Source: Candidatus Omnitrophota bacterium (GTDB lineage: Bacteria > Ratteibacteria > UBA8468 > B48-G9 > JAFGKM01). Taken from it: a stretch of 7,107 bases of DNA. The stretch spans positions 1 to 7,107 of the forward strand of contig JAMWCO010000074.1 of NCBI GenBank assembly GCA_023818785.1. Direction: 5' to 3'. Each line of letters starts with the position of its first letter. Within the stretch, counting starts at the first letter, position 1. Under the pieces are notes generated by a model. It worked only from the letters and a program-made list of their open reading frames with translations, made no database searches and was not told the origin of the DNA. Of this stretch, positions 1 through 5,136 are shown piece after piece. Made by a program: the position numbers and the translations under genes.

Positions 1-2
1 CT

Positions 3-404
3 CGCACATTGCATCAGAAAAACATATATCCTCCGATTGACCCTTTACCAAGTTTATCCCGATTAATGAACCAGGGTATTGGTAAAGGGAAAACAAGAGA
101 AGACCATAGAGAACTTGCGAATCAATTATATGCTACATACAGTCATGGAATAGATTTGAGAAAATTACGAGATATTGTAGGTGAAGAGGCATTAAGCGAT
201 ATGGATAAAAAATACTTAGAATTCAGTAATGAGTTTGAAAAAATATTTATAGGCCAGGGTGAAACATATAGATCTATTGAAGATACTTTAATGCTTGGAT
301 GGAAACTTTTATCAAAATTTCCGAAATCAGAATTGAATCGCATTAGTACTAAATTTATAGATTTTTATTTAGAACAACTAAAGGACTGGGAAAAATGGAA
401 GTAA
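3..404 (+). CDS. atpB: V/A-type ATP synthase subunit B, C-terminal part (5' end outside window)
   Basis: This is the non-catalytic nucleotide-binding B subunit of the V1/A1 head, which alternates with the catalytic A subunit in the cytoplasmic hexamer. The reading frame is open from the window edge and ends at TAA 402-404, so about the last 133 codons are present and the real start lies upstream; the TTG at position 9 is internal. The ATPase alpha/beta signature PPIDPLPSLS is visible at its start (fits P-[SAP]-[LIV]-[DNH]-x3-S-x-S). It is followed by SRLMNQGIGKGKTREDH, typical of V-type B subunits. The Arg of SRLM (codon 60-62) matches the position of the arginine finger in F1-alpha and V-type B chains; that assignment is inferred by homology. 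It overlaps the subunit D gene by 10 nt, the usual B-D order of prokaryotic V-type operons. The fragment does not show whether H+ or Na+ is coupled. Confidence 0.95.
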   Translation, partial: RTLHQKNIYPPIDPLPSLSRLMNQGIGKGKTREDHRELANQLYATYSHGIDLRKLRDIVGEEALSDMDKKYLEFSNEFEKIFIGQGETYRSIEDTLMLGWKLLSKFPKSELNRISTKFIDFYLEQLKDWEKWK

Positions 405-1015
405 TAAGTCCAACAAGAATGTCTCTTTTGCAAAAGAAACAAGAGTATAAACAGGTAATTATTGGAGTGGAACTACTGCGTAATAAAAGAGATGCGCTTT
501 TAAAAGAATTTTTTTCTACTATTGCTCATTTATCTGCATTAAGGAATCAGTTAGAATTGACTGCTTATGAATCAACTTTATCTTTTATCTCATCAGTAGG
601 TTTTGAGGGAAAAGAAAAACTACTTTCTTATACTTTTGGGCATGAGAATGATTGGGTAATTGATCTATATGAAAAAAATCTATGGGGTGTAAGAATCCCT
701 GAATTGAAGGAAGGTCCTGTTATAGAAAAAACAGAATTTGGTGAAATAGGGATTTCATACCATATTGAAAATACCAGAAATAATTTTATAAAATTTATAA
801 AATTAGCATTAAGAGTTTTACCAGAGGAAATAAAACTGAAACGGCTTGGTAAAGAAATAAAAAGGGTTTCTCGTAAAATAAACTATTTAGAGAAATATGT
901 TTTACCACAGATTCTTTATCAGATTAAATTTATCTATGAAGCATTAGAAGAAATTGAACGAGAGGATATTTTTCGTCTTAAAAGAATTAAAATAAAAAAT
1001 TTGACAAAAAGATAA
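395..1015 (+). CDS. atpD: V/A-type ATP synthase subunit D (central stalk)
   Basis: Subunit D forms the long antiparallel coiled coil of the central rotor shaft that turns inside the A3B3 head and transmits torque to the membrane ring. The 206-residue length is normal for the family. The N-terminal PTRMSLLQKKQEYK block, followed by GVELLRNKRDALLKEF (residues 6-38), is the conserved signature. The C-terminal third (about 140-200) is a second charged helix rich in Lys, Glu and Ile, matching the returning coiled-coil strand. The start ATG lies inside the end of atpB, with AAGGA at 381-385 as a possible ribosome site, implying translational coupling. No further ATPase subunit follows, so D seems to close its operon, as in Thermus-type loci. 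The last codons also contain the -35 box and upstream A-rich tract of the putative promoter for the downstream genes. Confidence 0.95.
   Translation: MEVISPTRMSLLQKKQEYKQVIIGVELLRNKRDALLKEFFSTIAHLSALRNQLELTAYESTLSFISSVGFEGKEKLLSYTFGHENDWVIDLYEKNLWGVRIPELKEGPVIEKTEFGEIGISYHIENTRNNFIKFIKLALRVLPEEIKLKRLGKEIKRVSRKINYLEKYVLPQILYQIKFIYEALEEIEREDIFRLKRIKIKNLTKR
978..999 (+). repeat. 22-bp direct repeat, copy 1
   Basis: An A-rich 22-bp block beginning TTAAAAGAATTAAAAT lies in the 3' end of atpD and recurs exactly at 1043-1064, 65 bp downstream. It sits immediately 5' of the TTGACA box, where an A-tract could act as an UP element for RNA polymerase; that role is inference. In DNA this AT-rich a shorter match would mean little, but an exact 22-mer flanking the promoter on both sides is noteworthy. 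Confidence 0.7.
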
Positions 1016-1029
1016 AAAAGTGTTTTAAT
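1001..1029 (+). promoter_or_regulatory. Putative sigma70-type promoter for the tatA-tatC-pump operon
   Basis: A perfect -35 hexamer TTGACA (1001-1006) is followed after exactly 17 nt by TTTAAT (1024-1029), five of six matches to TATAAT. Transcription would begin near 1035-1037, leaving an untranslated leader of about 50 nt before the tatA start. The -35 box lies in the last codons of atpD and is preceded by an A-rich tract. It is the best promoter match seen in the window and sits in its only real intergenic gap. AT-rich DNA yields chance -10 matches easily, so the perfect -35 and the ideal spacing carry most of the weight. Confidence 0.55.
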
Positions 1030-1039
1030 AATACACTTT
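1017..1039. promoter_or_regulatory. 23-bp dyad over the -10 box: operator candidate or weak terminator of the ATPase operon
   Basis: The arms AAAGTGT (1017-1023) and ACACTTT (1033-1039) are perfect reverse complements. The symmetry continues through the middle (TTA, central A at 1028, TAA), so 10 of 11 half-site positions match; only the 1024/1032 pair fails. Symmetry inside what would be a hairpin loop suggests a site read by a dimeric DNA-binding protein, and it is centred on the proposed -10 box, where binding would block transcription. As RNA it would form a 7-bp, GC-poor stem with a 9-nt loop followed by only ATTTT, a weak intrinsic terminator after atpD. The half-site does not match an operator family I recognise with confidence. 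Confidence 0.5.
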
Positions 1040-1042
1040 ATT

Positions 1043-1064
1043 TTAAAAGAATTAAAATAAAAAA
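1043..1064 (+). repeat. 22-bp direct repeat, copy 2
   Basis: Exact copy of the A-rich block at 978-999. This copy lies in the untranslated leader, ending just before the out-of-use ATG at 1065 and 6 nt before the tatA Shine-Dalgarno. The two copies bracket the promoter and dyad. It could come from a short local duplication or be a paired regulatory element; the sequence alone does not decide. Confidence 0.7.
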
Positions 1065-1070
1065 ATGAAA

Positions 1071-1078
1071 AAGGAGGG
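1071..1078 (+). promoter_or_regulatory. Strong Shine-Dalgarno that sets the tatA start
   Basis: AAGGAGGG ends 7 nt before the ATG at 1086, an ideal spacing. An in-frame ATG at 1065 lies upstream of this site and has no ribosome site of its own, so the seven-residue extension it would add (MKKEGRK) is rejected. The protein starting at 1086 also has the short N-terminus ahead of the membrane helix expected of TatA. Confidence 0.85.
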
Positions 1079-1085
1079 AAGAAAA

Positions 1086-1256
1086 ATGAGATTATTGGGT
1101 TTGGGAATGCCAGAATTGTTGTTAATTCTTTTTATTTGTGGTTTAATTTTTGGGACAAAAAAACTACCAGAACTTGCTCGCTCTATCGGTAGAAGTGTTA
1201 AGGAACTAAAAAATGGTTTTAAAGAAGTTGATTCAGAATATAAAGAGGAAAAATGA
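1086..1256 (+). CDS. tatA: Sec-independent twin-arginine translocase subunit TatA
   Basis: TatA oligomerises in the cytoplasmic membrane to form the passage for folded proteins with twin-arginine signal peptides. The 56-residue protein has the full family layout. A short N-terminus with GMPELLLILFI carries the polar Glu10 in the single membrane helix (about 8-23). The FG hinge at 22-23 and KKLPELARSIGRSVKELKNGF (26-45) form the amphipathic helix. A short acidic/basic tail of about 10 residues ends it, near the minimum length for the family. Its stop codon overlaps the tatC start (ATGA, 4 nt). No separate TatB is seen, so this is probably a two-component TatA-TatC system in which TatA also does the TatB job, as in many Gram-positive bacteria and archaea. 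It is the first gene after the putative promoter. Confidence 0.92.
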   Translation: MRLLGLGMPELLLILFICGLIFGTKKLPELARSIGRSVKELKNGFKEVDSEYKEEK

Positions 1257-2014
1257 AGACAACTGATAAAGAAATGACCTTTTTAGAGCATATGGAGGAA
1301 TTACGCTACAGAATTATAATTTGTTTAATAGCAATTGCAATTGGTGTTATAATTGGTTTTCCTTTCAGTAGATATGCTCTCAGAATTTTAAAATTACCAG
1401 GCTATCCAGTAATAAATAAACTTGTATTTTTTAGTCCACAGGAAGGTTTTTTAATTTACTTACGCATATCTTTTTTCATTGGGCTAATTTTTTCTTTACC
1501 AGTAATTATATATCAACTGTTTGCTTTTATAGAACCTGCCCTTGAAGAAAGAACTAAAAAATATGTTTTGAGTTTTATTTTTCTGGGAACAATTTCCTTT
1601 TTATCTGGTGTAGTTTTTGTTTATTTTATTCTTTTACCAACTGCATTGAAATTTTTACTATCTTTTGGTAGTTCAGAATTAGAACCTGTTATTTCAGCAA
1701 ATAAATATATATCCTTTGTAATAATGTTGCTTATTGCAGGAGGAATAGTTTTTCAGATGCCTGTTTTAAGTTTTTTATTGACAAAACTTGGTTTGATTAA
1801 TTGGAAGTTTTTGAAAGAAAAATCTAATTATGCAGTTGTAATTATTTTTGTTGTTGCTGCTTTAATTACTCCAACTGTTGATATCTTTAATCTACTTATC
1901 CTTGCTTTACCAATGATTTTTTTATATGGAATTAGTATTTTAGTATCCTTTATTGCTCATCCAAAAGTTGAGGTTTTTTATTATGAACAGAATAAAACAT
2001 TACAAAACATTTAA
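1253..2014 (+). CDS. tatC: Sec-independent twin-arginine translocase subunit TatC
   Basis: TatC is the membrane receptor for twin-arginine signal peptides. The 253-residue length and six predicted membrane segments (roughly 19-36, 68-90, 104-127, 152-176, 193-208, 211-234) fit the family. The N-terminal FLEHMEELR (10-18) carries the Glu-Leu-Arg equivalent to E. coli Glu15/Arg17. FIEPALEERTKKY (92-104), GGIVFQMP (163-170) and the AALITPTVD segment (202-210) are further family blocks. One departure: the glutamate usual six residues after the Pro of PAL (E. coli Glu103) is Thr101 here, with Glu98 and Glu99 nearby. Gln168 stands where E. coli has Glu170, which I recall as common outside Proteobacteria. 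GAGG at 1245-1248 is a close ribosome site. The gene overlaps the next one by 32 nt out of frame, so the pump genes are probably translationally coupled to it. Confidence 0.94.
   Translation: MKTTDKEMTFLEHMEELRYRIIICLIAIAIGVIIGFPFSRYALRILKLPGYPVINKLVFFSPQEGFLIYLRISFFIGLIFSLPVIIYQLFAFIEPALEERTKKYVLSFIFLGTISFLSGVVFVYFILLPTALKFLLSFGSSELEPVISANKYISFVIMLLIAGGIVFQMPVLSFLLTKLGLINWKFLKEKSNYAVVIIFVVAALITPTVDIFNLLILALPMIFLYGISILVSFIAHPKVEVFYYEQNKTLQNI
1970..1973 (+). promoter_or_regulatory. Shine-Dalgarno GAGG deciding the rnfC-like start inside tatC
   Basis: GAGG lies 9 nt before ATG 1983, within tatC. The upstream alternative in the same frame (TTG at 1953) would add ten residues not seen in RnfC or NqrA proteins, which begin only a few residues before the FKGG motif. 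The ATG at 1983 is therefore preferred. Confidence 0.6.
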
Positions 2015-3473
2015 AGGTGGATATAAATTTGTAAATTTTACTGGTCAGCCCCAAGATAAACTTATAGAATTAGGGGCACCAAAGGAAGTCTTAATTCCTC
2101 TTCGTCAAGGTTTCGGAAATGAAGTTATGCCTATAGTTAAAGTTGGTGATGAAGTAAAAGCAGGACAGATAATTGGAAGAGATGACGAAAGTATTTCTTC
2201 TCCTATCCATTCAAGTATAACTGGTAAAGTAAAAGAAATAATTAAAAAAAATTATTTCCGTAGAGAAGTAACCTTTATAGTTATTGAAGGGGATACCAGT
2301 TCAGAATGGTTAAAATTGGATATCTCTGAAAAGGATTGGCGATTATGTACCGAAGAGGAACTGGAAAAGAAATTATATCTTTCTGGAGTAACGAGATTGG
2401 GCACCTGCGGTATTCCAACAAGATACAAAAGTTCTATAATATCCCCAAATGAAGTAGAATATTTATTTGTCCATGGGATTGGTTCTGAACCTTATAATAT
2501 TTTACCAAAAACTTTGCTATCTGGTAAAAAATTATTTCATTTTATAGAAGGTATACAAATTCTTAAAAAAATATTACCAAAAGCAAAAATATATCTGTGT
2601 TTAAGTAATAAAGAAAAAAAATTGTCTGAAGAAATAGAGAAACTAACTTATGATTTTGATTGGTTTGAACTTGCTTTATTAGAACCAAAATATCCTCAAG
2701 GTTACGATGAAATGTTAGTACCAACAATTCTTGGGAAAAGTTTTCCTTATGGTTATTCTGCTGCAAATATTGGTATTATAAGTTTAAATATCAGAGCAAT
2801 TTTACATGTATATGAAGCAATAGTAGAAAATAAACCTTTTATTGACAGAATAATTGCTTTAAGTGGACCAGGTTTTAAAGAAAATCCACATATTAAGGTT
2901 AGAATTGGAACACCATTACAGGAGATTATTAAAAATTATTTAGTTTCTGAAACAAGAGTTAGAGTTATTTTAAATAGTTTAATGACAGGCCATTTATTAA
3001 ACGACTATTCATTACCAGTTGATAGTACATTTTCCCATATTATTGCTATTCCTGAAAATACTACAAGAGAGTTATTTTCTTTCTTAAGACCTGGTTTACA
3101 CAGTTATTCTTACTCTAACACTTTTTTGACTTTGAAGAGATTTAGTAAAAGGCCCGATACAAACATCCATGGAGAAGAAAGGCCTTGTATCTCATGTAGT
3201 TGGTGTGAAGAAGTTTGTCCTGTAGGAATTATTCCACATCTATTAAGTAAAATGGTTAAAAAAAATATGATTGATGAAAGACTGATGAAATATGGAATTT
3301 TTAATTGTATTGGATGTAATCTTTGTAGTTTTGTCTGTCCTTCTAAAATACCATTGGCTAAAAATATTAAAGATGGACAGGAAAAACTTATTGTTCATGG
3401 TTGCGACAGAACGCAATGTATTTTACCATATTTTGATTTGAAAGGATTGGAAGAATATAGAGGCATAAAATGA
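1983..3473 (+). CDS. rnfC: RnfC/NqrA-family peripheral subunit with two [4Fe-4S] motifs (hybrid type)
   Basis: Soluble subunit of an ion-pumping Rnf/Nqr-type complex, expected on the cytoplasmic face; 496 residues, no membrane helix. The N-terminal barrel-sandwich domain has TFKGG (9-13), APKEVLIPL (32-40) and VKVGDEVKAGQIIG (52-65). The middle 51-kDa-like domain keeps RnfC features such as GSEPY (167-171) and KYPQG (236-240), but the RnfC/NuoF glycine loop GLGGAGFPT reads RLGTCGIPT (138-146), so NADH/FMN binding is doubtful. An SLBB-like segment follows (about 274-316, ending KVRIGTPLQEI). Two CxxCxxCxxxCP motifs bind 4Fe-4S clusters: Cys402/405/408/412 and Cys442/445/448/452. NqrA lacks these, yet the surrounding text (TNIHGEER, 393-400; IIPHLL, 416-421; LCSFVCPSK, 447-455) resembles NqrA's C-terminus as I recall it. 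Extra Cys474 and Cys479 follow. It overlaps nqrB by 4 nt. RnfC-type is the safest label; a transitional NqrA is the alternative. Confidence 0.85.
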   Translation: MNRIKHYKTFKGGYKFVNFTGQPQDKLIELGAPKEVLIPLRQGFGNEVMPIVKVGDEVKAGQIIGRDDESISSPIHSSITGKVKEIIKKNYFRREVTFIVIEGDTSSEWLKLDISEKDWRLCTEEELEKKLYLSGVTRLGTCGIPTRYKSSIISPNEVEYLFVHGIGSEPYNILPKTLLSGKKLFHFIEGIQILKKILPKAKIYLCLSNKEKKLSEEIEKLTYDFDWFELALLEPKYPQGYDEMLVPTILGKSFPYGYSAANIGIISLNIRAILHVYEAIVENKPFIDRIIALSGPGFKENPHIKVRIGTPLQEIIKNYLVSETRVRVILNSLMTGHLLNDYSLPVDSTFSHIIAIPENTTRELFSFLRPGLHSYSYSNTFLTLKRFSKRPDTNIHGEERPCISCSWCEEVCPVGIIPHLLSKMVKKNMIDERLMKYGIFNCIGCNLCSFVCPSKIPLAKNIKDGQEKLIVHGCDRTQCILPYFDLKGLEEYRGIK

Positions 3474-4549
3474 TAAGGAAATTACTTGATTTTGGTTATA
3501 AGTTATTAGAAAAGAATAAAAAATTAGAAAAATTCAAACCAGTATTAAATGCTGTAGACGGATTTTTCTTTGGCACTGCTAAAACAACAATTTCCTCACC
3601 CCATTGCGTTGATTGTATAGATATAAAAAGGTTTATGGTTACAGTAATTATCGCTTTAATCCCTTCTTTATTATCTGCAGTTTATTTTTATGGCTTAAGA
3701 GTAATATTTCTTATTATAATTTCTTATATTTTTGGAGGATTATCTGAAGTAGTTTTTGCTATTATTAGAAAGAGAGAGATTGAAGAAGGGTTTCTTGTTA
3801 CAGGACTTATTTTCCCATTAACTCTTCCTCCAACAGTTCCCTGGTGGGTAGTTGCTATTGGAATTATTTTTGGAGTAATTTTTGGTAAAGAAGTTTTTGG
3901 AGGGACAGGTAGAAATATTTTCAATCCTGCTTTAGTCGGACGGATTTTTGTAACTATTTCTTTTCCTAAAATAATGACTATTTCATGGTATAAACCATTG
4001 GTTAAAGGTATTGCTGGATTTGGAAAATGGAAACCAGATGCTATTACTTCTGCAACACCTTTAATGTTATATAAAAGTGAAAAAACTTTAACTTCTTTGA
4101 AAGAACTACTCTTTGGTTTTGCTCCAGGGTGCTTAGGGGAAACTTTTAAAATAGGAATAATGATTGGTGGGATTTTCCTTGTTTTCACTAAGGTGGCTAA
4201 TTGGCGTATTCCTTTAACCTATTTACTTTCAGTTTTTTTCTTTTCTTACTTTGGTCACATTTTTTCCCCAGATAAGTTTGCGCCACCAACATTTCAATTG
4301 TTAACTGGAGGATTACTTTTTGGTGCATTTTTTATGGCAACAGACCCAGTTACTTCCCCTTTTACTAATCAAGGGAAATTTATTGTAGGGATAATGCTTG
4401 GATTTTTAACAGTAATAATTCGTGTTTTTTCTGGTTATGTAGAAGGAGTGATGTTTGCTATTCTATTAGTAAATGGTTTTACTCCTTTAATTGACTATCT
4501 TGTAGTAGAAAGAAAATATGGGAGAAAATATAAAATTATTAAATATTAA
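3470..4549 (+). CDS. nqrB: Na+-translocating NADH:quinone reductase-like subunit B (NqrB/RnfD family)
   Basis: Large multi-spanning subunit that carries covalent FMN and is thought to contain the ion path; in Nqr it also binds riboflavin and the quinone. The N-terminal 55 residues (LEKFKPVLNAVDGFFF, then IDIKRFMVTVIIAL) form the cytoplasmic arm typical of NqrB rather than RnfD. The core GLIFPLTLPPTVPWWVVAIG, GKEVFGGTGRNIFNPALVGR (139-158) and GAFFMATDPVTSPFTNQGK (285-303) is conserved in both families. The flavinylation motif reads DAITSATP: Thr196 is the expected FMN-phosphothreonine, with Ser in place of the usual Gly of SGAT. PLIDYLVVERKY near the end is NqrB-like. At 359 residues it is shorter than most NqrB (about 400). 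An unusual Cys46-x-x-Cys49 precedes the first helix. AGAGG at 3459-3463 precedes the start, which overlaps rnfC (ATGA). An ApbE flavin transferase would be needed; none is in the window. Confidence 0.9.
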   Translation: MIRKLLDFGYKLLEKNKKLEKFKPVLNAVDGFFFGTAKTTISSPHCVDCIDIKRFMVTVIIALIPSLLSAVYFYGLRVIFLIIISYIFGGLSEVVFAIIRKREIEEGFLVTGLIFPLTLPPTVPWWVVAIGIIFGVIFGKEVFGGTGRNIFNPALVGRIFVTISFPKIMTISWYKPLVKGIAGFGKWKPDAITSATPLMLYKSEKTLTSLKELLFGFAPGCLGETFKIGIMIGGIFLVFTKVANWRIPLTYLLSVFFFSYFGHIFSPDKFAPPTFQLLTGGLLFGAFFMATDPVTSPFTNQGKFIVGIMLGFLTVIIRVFSGYVEGVMFAILLVNGFTPLIDYLVVERKYGRKYKIIKY

Positions 4550-4551
4550 AA

Positions 4552-5136
4552 ATGAAAGAGAAAATTAAAATTTTAATTTTTGTGCTTTTTTTAGGAAGTA
4601 TTAGCGGTTCGCTTCTTCTTGGAGTTGATAAATATACTAAATTTAGAATTGTGAAAAATCAAGAATTTAAAATTAAAGCGGCTGTTTTAGATGTTTTTGG
4701 ATTGCTTTATGATAAAAAAAGTTTAGAAGGAGTTTTTAAGGAAAATATAGAAATGATTAAATCAGATGGATTTATATTTTACAAATCTAAAAATGGAGAG
4801 TTTGCTTTTGAATTCTCTGGTTCTGGATTATGGGGACCAATCTCTGGAATAATTGCTCTGGAAAAAGATTTAAAGACAATTAAAGGTATAAAAATAATTC
4901 ACCAAGAAGAAACACCTGGACTTGGTGGAAGAATAGCAGAAGCAGAGTTTCTTTCACGATTTCAAGGAAAAGAAATTTTACCAGTTATTAAAATTGTTCC
5001 TGAAGGTAAAGCAAAAGAAAAGAATGAAGTAGATGCTATTACAGGAGCAACAGGAACAAGTCGTGCTTTTGAGAAACTTCTAAATGAAAATATTCAAAAA
5101 AAACTAAAAATACTAAGCACAAATGAAAAAGAATAG
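4552..5136 (+). CDS. nqrC: FMN-binding subunit C (NqrC/RnfG family)
   Basis: Single-span subunit with an extracytoplasmic FMN domain that relays electrons between the NqrD/E Fe-S site and NqrB. One N-terminal membrane helix (about 5-24) is followed by the FMN-binding domain. SGSGLWGPISG (89-99), IKGIKIIHQEETPGLGG (110-126) and FQGKEI (137-142) are NqrC-type blocks; the GLW motif and the GG after PGLG distinguish NqrC from RnfG as I recall. The flavinylation motif DAITGATGTS (161-170) places covalent FMN on Thr167. The 194-residue length is nearer to RnfG than to NqrC (about 250-270), so this is a compact NqrC. It starts 2 nt after nqrB with no clear Shine-Dalgarno, so translation probably depends on ribosomes leaving nqrB. 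FMN attachment by ApbE is known for the family. Confidence 0.9.
   Translation: MKEKIKILIFVLFLGSISGSLLLGVDKYTKFRIVKNQEFKIKAAVLDVFGLLYDKKSLEGVFKENIEMIKSDGFIFYKSKNGEFAFEFSGSGLWGPISGIIALEKDLKTIKGIKIIHQEETPGLGGRIAEAEFLSRFQGKEILPVIKIVPEGKAKEKNEVDAITGATGTSRAFEKLLNENIQKKLKILSTNEKE

Noticed and set aside
143..343. 66-codon minus-strand frame inside atpB
   Set aside because: Fully antisense to conserved ATPase sequence; no supporting signal.
1065..1085. Earlier in-frame ATG for tatA
   Set aside because: It lies upstream of the strong Shine-Dalgarno at 1071-1078 that serves ATG 1086 and would put an atypical charged extension before the TatA helix.
1953..1982. Earlier TTG start for the rnfC-like gene
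   Set aside because: The family starts close to the FKGG motif, and the ATG at 1983 has a GAGG at suitable distance.
2563..2766. 67-codon minus-strand frame inside the rnfC-like gene
   Set aside because: Antisense shadow of a conserved coding region without a ribosome site or domain.
3400..3417. Small hairpin TTGCG/CGCAA near the end of the rnfC-like gene
   Set aside because: Only five perfect pairs within conserved coding sequence and no U-tract directly after it; likely chance.
3724..4188. 154-codon open frame on the minus strand inside nqrB
   Set aside because: It is antisense to a strongly conserved family, has no recognisable motif or ribosome site, and its Pro/Lys/Ile-rich composition is what the complement of hydrophobic AT-rich codons gives.
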